DNA of 64,000 bases from Azoarcus sp. (GTDB taxonomy: Bacteria; Pseudomonadota; Gammaproteobacteria; Burkholderiales; Rhodocyclaceae): assembly GCA_020725025.1 (NCBI GenBank), contig DYFV01000013.1, positions 26,727 to 90,726 on the forward strand, written 5' to 3'. Below, piece by piece: positions 7,815 to 18,234 of this stretch. The position numbers were made by a program, and so were the translations under genes. The notes below the pieces were generated by a model that was not told the origin of the DNA, did not search any database, and saw nothing but the letters and a program-made list of their open reading frames with translations. Positions within the stretch are counted from its first letter, which is position 1; each line of letters starts with the position of its first letter.

Positions 7815-8690
7815 ATGAGCCACTTCCTATCCCGCACCCTTGCCGGCTCCGCCCTGGTTCTGGCGGCCGGCGTCGCTCATGCCGCGGTCGACCAGACCTG
7901 GAGCACCGACGGATCCTCGGACGTGGCCGTCACCGGATGGACCGCACCCGACGCAAGCACCCTGCTGCAATCCGGCACCGTGACCCATTGGTACGGTGGC
8001 GTCGGAGTGAACACCGGCGTGGCCGACGAGAGCTCGCCGCGCCACGCAGTGGACAACTACCGCAAGAACGAGAGCCTCCTCCTGGATTTCGGCGGAAAGG
8101 AGGTCAATCTCACCGGCGTCTCCATCGGCTGGACGGTGTCCGGAACCGGGTTCAACCGATGGGGAGGACTAAGGGATGCCAATCCCGTCAGCGACCTCTT
8201 CGTGCTTGCCTATACCGGGAGTGCGGGCTTCTCGTCGGCGGACATGGCCGGGCGGTCCTACAGCCAGTTGCTGAGCAATGGATGGGAGATCGTCGCCAAC
8301 CACAACGGCAGCGGAGCGCGCACGGCCGGCATCGCAAGCGCCACGCCGATCTACTCCAGCTTCTGGCTCATTGGCGCGGGCGCGTTCCAGGCGACGGCCG
8401 GAGGAGGCATCACCACCGGCGATGGGCGCTACGACTTCGTCAAGATCGCCGGGGTGAGCGGCAGCGTCCGGGAAGTGCCGCCCGGCTCCTTGCCCGAGCC
8501 CGGTTCGCTCGCGCTCCTCGGTGTCGGCCTGGCCGGCCTGATGGCGCTGCGCCGCCGGCCGGCCGCCTGGCCCTACGGCAGCCGTACCGGCAGCGTCCGC
8601 TGCAACTCGATGCCGGTGGGCGACACCGCCGCGCCCAGCGCCACGACCTCCACCCCCGCAGCCATCGCTTCCCGCAGGGCGCGGCCGTAG
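7815..8690 (+). CDS. PEP-CTERM exosortase-sorted surface protein (XDP1-like), C-terminus extended
   Basis: The product is 291 aa. A signal peptide spans residues 1-23 (cleavage at VAHA|AVDQ). A mature domain follows with VTHWYGGVGVN and a DNYRKNESLLLDFGG-type segment, resembling the exosortase-dependent surface protein XDP1 family. The sorting signal starts with LPEPGSLALL at codons beginning ~8496, continues with a hydrophobic helix and ends in an Arg cluster (ALRRRP). Such proteins normally stop within a few residues of the Arg cluster. Here the frame runs ~40 codons further, antisense over sfsA. TGG at 8568-8570 is one base from a stop and lies just where the signal should end, so a lost stop or a sequencing error is suspected. 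It should be processed by an exosortase and retained at the surface or in EPS. Confidence 0.75.
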   Translation: MSHFLSRTLAGSALVLAAGVAHAAVDQTWSTDGSSDVAVTGWTAPDASTLLQSGTVTHWYGGVGVNTGVADESSPRHAVDNYRKNESLLLDFGGKEVNLTGVSIGWTVSGTGFNRWGGLRDANPVSDLFVLAYTGSAGFSSADMAGRSYSQLLSNGWEIVANHNGSGARTAGIASATPIYSSFWLIGAGAFQATAGGGITTGDGRYDFVKIAGVSGSVREVPPGSLPEPGSLALLGVGLAGLMALRRRPAAWPYGSRTGSVRCNSMPVGDTAAPSATTSTPAAIASRRARP

Positions 8691-9277
8691 ACCGGGTCGA
8701 TCTGATCCGCGGGGCGGACTTCCCGTACGTCCTCCCGCTGCACGCAGAAGACCAGCATCGCCCGGTGCCCTGCGGCCACCATTCCCGCCAGCTCCCGCAG
8801 GTGCTTGGTGCCCCGCGCGGTCACCGCGTCCGGGAAGTGGCCGATGCCGTCCGCCACCGCCGCCGTGACGTTCTTCACCTCCACGTAGCACGGCGGCCGT
8901 CCGTCCGCCTCCAGCAGCAGGTCGATGCGGCTGTCCGTCCCGTACTTCACCTCGCGCCGGATCCGGGCGTAGCCCGCCAGCGCTTCCAGGCGGCCCGCCT
9001 CGATGGCCTCCTGCACCAGGGCGTTGCTGCGTCCGGTGTGCAGGCCCACCAGCACGCCGGGCAGGGCCTCCACGAGCTCCCAGGTCCACGCCAGCTTGCG
9101 CGCCGGGCTCGCCGCCGCCGACAGCCACACGCCCATGCCGGGCTCCGCACATCCCATCATGGAGCCGGTGTTGGGGCAGTGGGCGGTGAGGATGCCGCCG
9201 GGGGTGTCCACGTCGGCGAGAAAGCGCTTGTAGCGCCGAAGCAGGCGGCCGGGCTGGAGCGGGGAGGGGAACTGCAT
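8573..9277 (-). CDS. sfsA: DNA/RNA nuclease SfsA (sugar fermentation stimulation protein)
   Basis: The product is 234 aa, the usual SfsA length, beginning MQFPSPLQPGRLLRRYKRF. Family hallmarks include LRRYKRFLADV, HCPNTGSMMG, the YGTDSRIDLLL nuclease-like strand and YVEVKNVT, the E-x-K core of a PD-(D/E)XK-type fold. The family was described first as a maltose-gene stimulator and later as a nucleic-acid-binding nuclease; its physiological role is unclear. The ATG at 9277 is chosen because homology begins there and the upstream in-frame extension is low-complexity. It is preceded on the same strand by a hemerythrin gene 211 nt away. Its 3' end is antisense to the run-on tail of the PEP-CTERM gene. 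Confidence 0.92.
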   Translation of the reverse strand: MQFPSPLQPGRLLRRYKRFLADVDTPGGILTAHCPNTGSMMGCAEPGMGVWLSAAASPARKLAWTWELVEALPGVLVGLHTGRSNALVQEAIEAGRLEALAGYARIRREVKYGTDSRIDLLLEADGRPPCYVEVKNVTAAVADGIGHFPDAVTARGTKHLRELAGMVAAGHRAMLVFCVQREDVREVRPADQIDPVYGRALREAMAAGVEVVALGAAVSPTGIELQRTLPVRLP

Positions 9278-9488
9278 GGTGGGCGGATCGGGCGGTAGGG
9301 AATGGCGTTCTTCGCGAGGGGCAGAGCATGGCAGGTTCGACCGCATTTCTCCAGGGAGAAACGGTGTGGCGCCCCTGTTGCCCGCCGCCACACCCCGGAT
9401 GGAGATCGCGGGCGCGCTCGCCGGAACGACGGCCGCTGCCCATCGGCCCACGCTCGCGAGGATTCCCGCGGCCGGGTGTGCCGCCAGG

Positions 9489-10022
9489 TCAATACGCCGG
9501 CAGATACAGCGGATACAAGGTCGCTTCTTCCCGCTCGATACGGCTCACCAGCACCGCCCCGACCGCATCGAGCTCTTCGGCGAAGGCAGGCAGGAGCCGT
9601 GGGTCTGCCTCGATCCGGCGGTACTTGTCGAGGAAACCCATCACCGCCTTGCCGATGCCGTCCATCTCGCGCCGGAACTCGTGGATCAACTCGAAGCTGG
9701 CCCTGTCCTGGGCGAGCTGGTGCTCCAGGTAGATGTAGAGCCGCACGTTCTCCAGCAGCAGGTGGGCCTGGATGGCTGCGCGGAAGGCCTCCAGCCCGGC
9801 GGCCGCTGCGGCGTAGTCCCTTGCGGCGAAAGCGCGCCGGATCGCCTCGAAGCGGCTCACCAGCTGCACGTGATCGCTCTTGAGCTTTTCGACGAGCTCG
9901 GCGCTGTAGTTGATCGCGGTGCCCGGTGCGGAGCCGCCGACGGCCGGCTGCCCGGACGGCGAAGCGGCGTCCGCCGTCGCTTGCCGGGAACCGCTCTTCT
10001 TGCCAAACAGAAATTTCAGCAT
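9489..10022 (-). CDS. hemerythrin-like (HHE) domain protein
   Basis: The product is 177 aa. After a short basic N-terminus (MLKFLFGKK) and a low-complexity linker, residues ~45-175 form a four-helix HHE-type domain. Candidate iron ligands are the His in KSDHVQL, HLLLEN, the EHQL/HEFRRE helix and IEREEATLYPLY. Hemerythrin domains bind a di-iron centre and sense or store O2, or protect against nitrosative and oxidative stress. The protein is soluble and cytosolic. The ATG at 10022 is preferred over an upstream codon at 10043 because the characteristic start follows it. The next gene upstream on the same strand, 145 nt away, is a stress-type DUF1269-like gene, but an operon is not certain. Metal binding and ligand are inferred. 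Confidence 0.75.
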   Translation of the reverse strand: MLKFLFGKKSGSRQATADAASPSGQPAVGGSAPGTAINYSAELVEKLKSDHVQLVSRFEAIRRAFAARDYAAAAAGLEAFRAAIQAHLLLENVRLYIYLEHQLAQDRASFELIHEFRREMDGIGKAVMGFLDKYRRIEADPRLLPAFAEELDAVGAVLVSRIEREEATLYPLYLPAY

Positions 10023-10166
10023 CGGGCTACCTCGACTGGCCACGTCGGCGGCCGGACGATACGCCCCGGGGATGGCCTCGCGACATGATGGAAATCAAAG
10101 ACGGGCCAATGGAGTCGCGCCCGTGCTCGAGCCGGTGGCCGTTCGTGGCCTGTGCGCCCGAGCCTT

Positions 10167-10739
10167 TCAGGGCTCGGCGAAAACGTGCATTGCGTGCGGC
10201 CCGTGCCGTTCGAGCAGTCCCTTCCAGGTCGCCGCCTTGTCCGCGTCCACATGGACAAGCAGCAGCGTGCGGCCTTCCCGGATCGCCGCCTCGAGCCCCT
10301 CGAGCTCCTCGTCGGGAATGCCCATGCGGCGCAAGGCGACCGAGAGCTGCGACACCGCGGCTGCGCCCGCCATCGCGCCGCCGCCCACCGCCGCTCCGGT
10401 CGCCGCCGAGGCGAGCGCCTCGACCACCGGTCCGGCGGCCATGACCGCCCCCAGCCCCGGCACGATGAAGAGCCCTGCTGCGCCGCTTACCAGTCCGAGC
10501 AGGCCGCCCCACAGGGCACCCATGCTGCCCCAGCCCTTCATCCGCTCGCCGGTGCCGGCATAGTAGATGCCGAGGGGGTCGTCTCCGGAGGCGTGCCCGC
10601 CGCCCAGGAGCGACACCTGATCGAGGGGGAAATCCTTGTCGTTGAGTGCGCCGAGCGCCTTCTCGGCGGCGTCGGCGTGCGCGAACTCGGCGATCAGCAG
10701 CCGCCGCGGCGCATCGGGATTGGCGCTTACCGTGTCCAT
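10167..10739 (-). CDS. DUF1269-like glycine-rich stress-type protein
   Basis: The product is 190 aa. Residues ~12-50 form a ferredoxin-like beta-alpha-beta segment (RRLLIAEFAHADAAEKALG). A glycine/alanine-rich region with two glycine-zipper hydrophobic stretches spans ~75-125. A second alpha-beta segment closes the protein (GRTLLLVHVDAD). This is the layout of DUF1269 or general-stress-protein-17M-like proteins, whose glycine zippers may insert into or associate with the membrane. No enzymatic motif is seen. It diverges from a small zinc-ribbon gene across a ~200-bp intergenic region. Confidence 0.65.
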   Translation of the reverse strand: MDTVSANPDAPRRLLIAEFAHADAAEKALGALNDKDFPLDQVSLLGGGHASGDDPLGIYYAGTGERMKGWGSMGALWGGLLGLVSGAAGLFIVPGLGAVMAAGPVVEALASAATGAAVGGGAMAGAAAVSQLSVALRRMGIPDEELEGLEAAIREGRTLLLVHVDADKAATWKGLLERHGPHAMHVFAEP

Positions 10740-10940
10740 CGTCGTGTCTCCTGTCGCCGGTTTGCGGGTCGTATGGCTTCAGCTTTCTTGAGTGGCCGCT
10801 GCGCCGAGACGTTCCAGTGCCCTCGCAGCGGCGCCGGCATGACGCACTCGCGAAACTCCGCTTTCGGCGCACCTGTCCTTCCTGTGGACGACGTTTGGCC
10901 CAGGGCCGGCGTGCGCCGAGCCCGAGCACGGAGGAACGTG

Positions 10941-11138
10941 ATGCCCGATGTGAATCCCGAGAAGACCTCGCCGGACCCGGTGATCAACTGCGCCGAGTGC
11001 ATGAAGGCGGTTCAGAGCTCGGAGGCCTACAGCCCGGAAGGGATCGATCACAGGATCGGCTTCTGCAGCACCGAGTGCTACGAGGCCTGGAGCCGCAAGG
11101 CCGGCAAGGCGCCGGGCGGCGCGCAGAGCGAGAAGTAG
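10941..11138 (+). CDS. small CxxC zinc-binding-type protein (DUF3330-like)
   Basis: The product is 65 aa. Two cysteine pairs, INCAECMK near residue 17 and FCSTECYEAW near residue 42, form a likely treble-clef or zinc-ribbon module. The spacing and the ECYEAW ending resemble DUF3330 proteins, which occur near mercury-resistance and mobile elements. GAGGA at 10931-10935 and the ATG at 10941 fix the start; the open frame extends much further upstream but without homology-like content. No partner gene is evident, since the neighbour downstream is convergent. Function unknown. Confidence 0.6.
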   Translation: MPDVNPEKTSPDPVINCAECMKAVQSSEAYSPEGIDHRIGFCSTECYEAWSRKAGKAPGGAQSEK

Positions 11139-11229
11139 TGAGCGACAGGCGCCCGGAACGCGCCGACGCCGATGACGAGGAGATGGATCGACCTCGTCCA
11201 CAGGCTGATCGAAGAGCGACGCTCGCGGC

Positions 11230-12699
11230 TCACACCTCGAAGTAGCGGATGTCCGGCGCGGTGAGCCGCTGCGCCAGCGCCGCGGTGAAGGCCGCCGGCC
11301 CTGCCGCGCGCAGGGTGCTTCGCTCCGGGGCCACGCCCGCTTCCGCCAGGGCCGCCACGACGGCGTCCGCGGCCGCTTCGTCCGCGCCGGCATCGAGCTG
11401 CAGGTAGCGGAAGTCGTCCAGCGCGGCGGCCCAGGCGCGGCCCTGGTTGGCGAGGTAGTGGCCGCCGGGGGGCGCCGTCCACACCAGGGTGATGGATTCG
11501 CTCGTGCCGGCGGCCAGGGCGTGCTCGATCAGCCCCGCCACCGGGGCGAAGCCGTGGCCGGCGGCGATGAACACCAGGGGCCGCTCGTCGTCTTCCTCGA
11601 TCACGCAGTCGCCCCAGGGGCCGCGCACATTCACCGCGTCCCCCGGCTTCAGCGCCCCGAGGAAGAGCCGCTCGGCGAAGCTGTCGTCGGCGTCCCTGCG
11701 CACATGGAAGTGCAGGTTGCGCTCGTCGCAGGGGCAGCTCGCGATGGCGTAGTCGGCGCTGAAGTCCGTGCTGCTCCCCGCCACCCCCAGGGTCGCGCCC
11801 TGGCCGGCGAGAAAGCGCAGGCGGTTGCTGCGGGGCGTCTGCAGGTGCAGGAGCAGGGTGTCCGCGTCCAGGGGGCGCACCGCCTTCACCGTCGCCACCA
11901 GGCTCTGCTCCGGGATGTCCGCGGCCGAGCGGGCTTCCAGGGCCTCCAGCACCACGTCCGTCACCGCGGTATGCACGCACATCAGCACGCAGCCCTGCTG
12001 GCGCTCCGCTTCCGAGAGCGGGTAGTCGCTGGGACGCAGCCGGCGCACTTCCCCCGACACCACCCGCGCCTTGCACAACCCGCAGTTGCCGTTGCCGCAG
12101 CCGTAGCTCGGGGTGGCGCCCGCCTTGAGCGCCGCCTCCAGCAGGGTGTCGTTGCCTTCCACGAGGAACTCGCGGTTCGAGGGCCGCAGGGTCACGCGGG
12201 CCGAGATCGCACGCAGCATGTCGTCCATGAGGGCATAGGGATCCACGGGGGTTTGAGAGCCCAGCACTTCGGCGAGCCCGGCGTCCAGCTGGGTGGCGAC
12301 TTGCGAAAGGGCGGGGTGGGGGGCCTGCAGCAGCAGGGTCGCGAGCCGCTCCTGCACCCCGGTGACGAGCTGGTGGTAGCGGGCCAGGTGGCGGCGCAGC
12401 TCGGCGAGCTCCTGGCCCTGGGCGAACAGGCGCTGGGCCAGCATCTCCTGGCTCGGCAACACCCGCTCCCGCACCCGGCGTCCGAAGGCCTCCAGCTTGA
12501 TGCGCTCGATCCGCTCGAAGGCGCCCGTCTCCTCGAGCTGCTGTTCCAGCTCGACATCGGGAAAGGCACGCCCCAGCGCCTCGGTGGAGACGAGACCGTC
12601 GAAGGACGCGAGCTCGCCGTCGCGGATCTTCTTCTGCAGCGCGCCGCGGCTCATGCCGGTGAGCTGGGCGGCGCGGGACAACGTAAGCCAGCGGGTCAT
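11230..12699 (-). CDS. HTH-ferredoxin-flavin reductase fusion oxidoreductase
   Basis: The product is 489 aa with three parts. Residues 1-50 resemble a MerR/excisionase-type helix-turn-helix (LSRAAQLTGMSRGALQKKI). Residues ~55-165 are helical and coiled-coil-like. Residues ~168-250 form a plant-type [2Fe-2S] ferredoxin with C201-x4-C206-x2-C209 and C241. Residues ~265-489 are a ferredoxin-NADP-reductase-like FAD/NAD(P)H module (GPWGDCVI, then FIAAGHGFAPV). The last two modules resemble CDP-6-deoxyglucoseen/phenol-hydroxylase-type reductases and would move electrons from NAD(P)H to an unknown acceptor. The ATG at 12699 follows a GGGAGGAA site. It diverges from an MFS transporter gene. A redox-responsive regulator is possible but unproven. 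Confidence 0.75.
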   Translation of the reverse strand: MTRWLTLSRAAQLTGMSRGALQKKIRDGELASFDGLVSTEALGRAFPDVELEQQLEETGAFERIERIKLEAFGRRVRERVLPSQEMLAQRLFAQGQELAELRRHLARYHQLVTGVQERLATLLLQAPHPALSQVATQLDAGLAEVLGSQTPVDPYALMDDMLRAISARVTLRPSNREFLVEGNDTLLEAALKAGATPSYGCGNGNCGLCKARVVSGEVRRLRPSDYPLSEAERQQGCVLMCVHTAVTDVVLEALEARSAADIPEQSLVATVKAVRPLDADTLLLHLQTPRSNRLRFLAGQGATLGVAGSSTDFSADYAIASCPCDERNLHFHVRRDADDSFAERLFLGALKPGDAVNVRGPWGDCVIEEDDERPLVFIAAGHGFAPVAGLIEHALAAGTSESITLVWTAPPGGHYLANQGRAWAAALDDFRYLQLDAGADEAAADAVVAALAEAGVAPERSTLRAAGPAAFTAALAQRLTAPDIRYFEV

Positions 12700-12820
12700 G
12701 GGTCTTCCTCCCGCCGGCAGGATAAGGGCTCTGGCTCCGCCGCCGCCATTACACCGATGGGGGATCCCGTTGTCGTCGGCCGCCTCGCGCCGCCACGGCA
12801 TCCCGAATGCCGTTACATTA

Positions 12821-12837
12821 CGAGGCTGCGTGCCTCG
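12821..12837. repeat. inverted repeat in the divergent reductase/MFS intergenic region
   Basis: CGAGGC (12821-12826) and GCCTCG (12832-12837) are perfect 6-bp arms around a 5-nt spacer, 13 nt before the MFS start. It could be an operator for both divergent genes, possibly bound by the HTH of the neighbouring fusion protein, or simply a hairpin. Confidence 0.35.
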
Positions 12838-12850
12838 CATTCCCACACCA

Positions 12851-14029
12851 ATGAAAAAGAACCTCTGGCTGCTCGCCATTGCGCAGGGCCTGTTCCTGAC
12901 CAACAACGTGATCTTCATCGCCATCAACGGCCTGGTGGGCGTGCGCCTGGCGCCGGCGAGCTGGATGGCGACCTTGCCCGTGATGGCCTATGTGGTCGGC
13001 GGGGCGCTGTCCACCGGGCTGGTCGCGCGCAGCCAGCAGCGCTGGGGGCGCCGGGTGTCGTTCCTGCTCGGCCTCGTGGTGGCCTTCGTGACCGTGCTGC
13101 TTTGCGCGTTCGCGCTCTGGAGCGGCAGCTTCTGGCTGCTTGTCGGGGGGACGCTGATCGCCGGCTATTACAACGCCAACGGCCAGCTCTACCGCTTCGC
13201 CGCCGGCGAGCTGGCGCCACCGTCCTTCCGCGAGAAGGCGGTGTCGCTGGTGCTCGCCGGCGGGCTGATCGGTGCGGTGGCCGGTCCCAACCTGGCCAAC
13301 CACACCCGCGACACGCTCGCGGCGCCCTTCCTCGGCTCCTACCTCGCGCTGGCGGTGGTGGCGCTGATCGCGATGGCGGTCGTGGCGGCGGTGCGTTTCC
13401 CCGCCGAGCCCGTGCGCACCGGCTCGGCCGGCAGCGGCCGTCCGCTCGGCGAGATCGTGCGCCAGCCGGTGTTCATCGTCTCCACCCTCGGGGCGGCGCT
13501 CAGCTACGGAGTCATGAACCTGCTGATGGCGGCCACGCCGCTGGCGATGGATATCTGCGGCATGCCCTTCTCCGACGCCGCGCTGGTGCTCGAGTGGCAT
13601 GTGATCGGCATGTTCGCGCCGGGCTTCTTCACCGGCCACCTGATCAAGCGCTTCGGGGTGTTGAACATCATGGGCGTGGGCGTGCTGCTCAACGGGGCGT
13701 GCATCGCGATCGCGCTCTCCGGGCAGGACCTGCACCAGTTCCTGATCGGCCTGTTCCTGCTCGGCGTGGGCTGGAACTTCCTCTTCACCGGCAGCACCAC
13801 CCTGGCGATGAGCGCCTACCGCTCGGAGGAGAAGGACAGGGCCCAGGCGGCGATCAACCTCGCCGTGTTCGGCACCATGGCGCTGACCTCCTTCGCGTCG
13901 GGCGCGCTGGTCACCACCCAGGGCTGGGCCCTGCTGAACCTGGGCTCGGCGGTGCCGGTGGCGATCATGGGCGTCGCCCTGGTGTGGCTGGCGGCGCGGC
14001 AGAGAGCGGCGGAGGAAGTGGCGCGATAG
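12851..14029 (+). CDS. MFS transporter
   Basis: The product is 392 aa with about 12 hydrophobic helices starting at residue ~5 (LWLLAIAQGLFLTNNVIFI). The conserved loop after helix 2 appears as ARSQQRWGRRVSF, a form of the MFS motif A. The two halves are joined by a basic central loop near residue 195-205. The family moves small molecules across the inner membrane, usually with protons; the substrate cannot be told. The start follows MKKNLW at 12851 with no strong ribosome site. It is divergent from the HTH-reductase fusion, so the pair may be co-regulated. Homologues of this shape are often called YfcJ/UMF-like, but that is not established here. Confidence 0.85.
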   Translation: MKKNLWLLAIAQGLFLTNNVIFIAINGLVGVRLAPASWMATLPVMAYVVGGALSTGLVARSQQRWGRRVSFLLGLVVAFVTVLLCAFALWSGSFWLLVGGTLIAGYYNANGQLYRFAAGELAPPSFREKAVSLVLAGGLIGAVAGPNLANHTRDTLAAPFLGSYLALAVVALIAMAVVAAVRFPAEPVRTGSAGSGRPLGEIVRQPVFIVSTLGAALSYGVMNLLMAATPLAMDICGMPFSDAALVLEWHVIGMFAPGFFTGHLIKRFGVLNIMGVGVLLNGACIAIALSGQDLHQFLIGLFLLGVGWNFLFTGSTTLAMSAYRSEEKDRAQAAINLAVFGTMALTSFASGALVTTQGWALLNLGSAVPVAIMGVALVWLAARQRAAEEVAR

Positions 14030-14092
14030 GGCAGGGCCGGGTCGGTGCAGGCGCACTTGTCCCGCCGCAATAGCCGCAGCAGATCAAGCTCA

Positions 14093-14106
14093 TTGATAAA
14101 GGTCAA
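14093..14106. promoter_or_regulatory. FNR/Anr-type binding site upstream of katG
   Basis: TTGATAAAGGTCAA matches the FNR/Anr dyad (TTGAT-N4-ATCAA) at 9 of 10 defined bases. Its centre (~14099.5) lies 80 nt before the katG start. If it acts as a class II activator site, transcription would begin near 14141; a clear -10 element was not found. Confidence 0.5.
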
Positions 14107-14155
14107 TAGAGTCGCGTATTCGATAAGCCTAAGCTCAACCCCGGGTGATGCCTGA

Positions 14156-16378
<2,223 letters not shown>

Positions 16379-16537
16379 GCCTGGGTTAGGGACACCCGGG
16401 TGCAGGGCGGGGTGGCTTCTTGCTGCCCCACCCGGTGGTTCGCGGGCCATACCGGTGACGAGGAATGGCGAGTCCGGCAAGCGTCCTGCGCGGCCGGGCC
16501 GCAGGATGGCTTCCCTTGTTCGGCTGGATCTCAGCCC

Positions 16538-17218
16538 TCAACTCTTCCGCAGGAGCGCCACGTTGGCGCAGGGAATCTCGCAAAGCCAATCGCGGTGCCG
16601 GGCGATCGCCCGGAAGGTCTCCTCGCGATAGAACACCACGTGGGTCGGATCGCGCCGGTAGTTCCAGCGGGCGAAGGCGGCGTCGTCGGTCTGGAAGGTC
16701 GTCATCACCGCCAGCCAGCCGCCGGGCTTCAGCAGGCCGTCGAGGCGGGCGAACTCCTCGAAGGGCCGATGAAAGTGCTCGGCCACCTCGGTGCAGGTGA
16801 TGAAATCGTAGGTGCCCGCGAGCGCTACCGGGTCGTCGTGGAACAGCGGGTCGTACAAGGCCATCCGGTGTCCGGCCTCGGTGAGCATCGCCGCCAGCGC
16901 CGGCCCCGGCCCGCAACCGTAATCCAGTCCCGAGAGACCCGGCGGCAGACGCGCCAGCAAGGGCGTGACCAGACGCGAGAGGAACTTGCGGTATCCGGCG
17001 TCGTTCACGTCGTTGCTGTGCAGCCGATACTCGGCAAGCTCGACGGATCGACCGGGCAGCTGCGAGGGATCGAGAAAGGTCGCCTTGCAGGCGTCGCAGC
17101 GCCAGTAATCCCGCGGATCCACACGCGAGAAATGCGTAGTGCGCCGGAACTTGCATACCGGGCAGGCCGGGCAGGGCGTCATCGCGTGGGCCCGTCTCGC
17201 CGGCGATTCAGCGTCCAT
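16538..17218 (-). CDS. class I SAM-dependent methyltransferase with N-terminal zinc ribbon
   Basis: The product is 226 aa from ATG 17218, which has GGAG 6 nt upstream; ATG 17182 is the alternative. An N-terminal CPACPVC ... RCDACK pair forms a probable zinc ribbon. It is followed by the SAM-binding motif I (LSGLDYGCGPG), the acidic turn ALYDPLF and a motif near TCTEVAEHFHRP. The tail has KPGGWLAVMTTFQ. This resembles the methyltransferase_23 family acting on small molecules or glycans. The substrate is unknown. It converges with katG and diverges from a secreted-protein gene. Confidence 0.8.
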   Translation of the reverse strand: MDAESPARRAHAMTPCPACPVCKFRRTTHFSRVDPRDYWRCDACKATFLDPSQLPGRSVELAEYRLHSNDVNDAGYRKFLSRLVTPLLARLPPGLSGLDYGCGPGPALAAMLTEAGHRMALYDPLFHDDPVALAGTYDFITCTEVAEHFHRPFEEFARLDGLLKPGGWLAVMTTFQTDDAAFARWNYRRDPTHVVFYREETFRAIARHRDWLCEIPCANVALLRKS

Positions 17219-17521
17219 GGGTCGCTCCGTTGCGGCGTTTCCCGCATGCTCCCCCCTTGATCGGCATTGCGCGGTTCTCCTCGATAAGGGCTGGCAGCGG
17301 TAGACATGCATGTTCTCCGCGCGCCGGTTCCGGCCGAACATACCACGATCACACGGTGGGCCCGTTCATCCGCAAAAATGCCGGCAACTGCGGGGGCTGG
17401 TCTTCCTCTTGCCAAGATCGGTTCGGAAGGCGACCGGTCCCCCGCAGCTTTGCCATCTCGTCGTGTCTGTCGCATAGTGGGCAGCGCCGAACGGACACGG
17501 CGACCAGTGGGGGAGAGGGCC

Positions 17522-18085
17522 ATGAAGGGAATCGGAAGAGCCGGCGGCGCGGTGGCGCTGTCCTTGAGCTGCCTGACGGCGGGGCCCGCCATGGCCTGGG
17601 AGCTGTCCGGTACCCACGCGGTCGAGCTGGTGCGGCAGGACGGCTCGGCCGTGTTGCTCGGGGACATCCGCTTCGAGCCGGCGGGCGACCGCATCGCCTT
17701 CCGCTTCGAGCCGGAGCACAAGGCCTACAAGGACTACTTCCTGTCCATGAAGGAGTTCAAGTGCATCGACGGCGAGCGGGAGGTCTTCTGCCACGTGCCC
17801 TATCCCTATCCGAATCCGCAAAGCGTGACGCCAAGGGATCTCGTCTGGCTGGAGCACGCCTTCCTGTTCCTGCACAAGAACCCGAGCGAGTTCGGCGCCA
17901 AGCTGTGGAACGGCGTGATCTACAGGATGGCTATCACGGATGAGGGCATCGTCGGGACGCCACAGGCGGTGGACCTGAACCTCATCGGCGTGCCGCCGAG
18001 CGGCGACGCGCCGCCCTACGGCGCCGGCGAGCGGACGGATATCGAACCGGGAGCGCGCGAGTTTGGGCGATTGCGGATCCGGTGA
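17522..18085 (+). CDS. secreted protein of unknown function
   Basis: The product is 187 aa with a signal peptide at residues ~1-25 (cleavage after AGPAMA). The mature part contains a KEFKCIDG ... FCHVPYPYPNP segment whose two Cys may form a disulfide, then a WLEHAFLFLHKNPSEFGAKL helix. It has no recognised domain. A purine-rich GGGGGAGAGG immediately upstream supports the ATG. A cupredoxin gene follows 150 nt downstream on the same strand, so both may belong to the periplasm, possibly as a pair. The 303-bp stretch between it and the divergent methyltransferase shows no further gene. Confidence 0.65.
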   Translation: MKGIGRAGGAVALSLSCLTAGPAMAWELSGTHAVELVRQDGSAVLLGDIRFEPAGDRIAFRFEPEHKAYKDYFLSMKEFKCIDGEREVFCHVPYPYPNPQSVTPRDLVWLEHAFLFLHKNPSEFGAKLWNGVIYRMAITDEGIVGTPQAVDLNLIGVPPSGDAPPYGAGERTDIEPGAREFGRLRIR

Positions 18086-18143
18086 GCTGCGAGCGGGCAG
18101 GGGCGCGTCTTGCCCGTCGCACACTGTCCGCGCCGGATCTCGA

Positions 18144-18149
18144 TACAAT
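18144..18149 (+). promoter_or_regulatory. candidate -10 element (TACAAT) of the cupredoxin gene
   Basis: TACAAT matches 5 of 6 bases of the sigma-70 -10 consensus, 86 nt before the cupredoxin start. No convincing -35 element lies 16-18 nt upstream, so the call is tentative. Confidence 0.3.
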
Positions 18150-18234
18150 CCGCGGGAGTCCTCGTCGCGGCGAGGATTCCCGTGTGCGCTGGTCCAGTTC
18201 CCCGTTGAAACCCTGTCTGACCGAGGAGAGTGTC

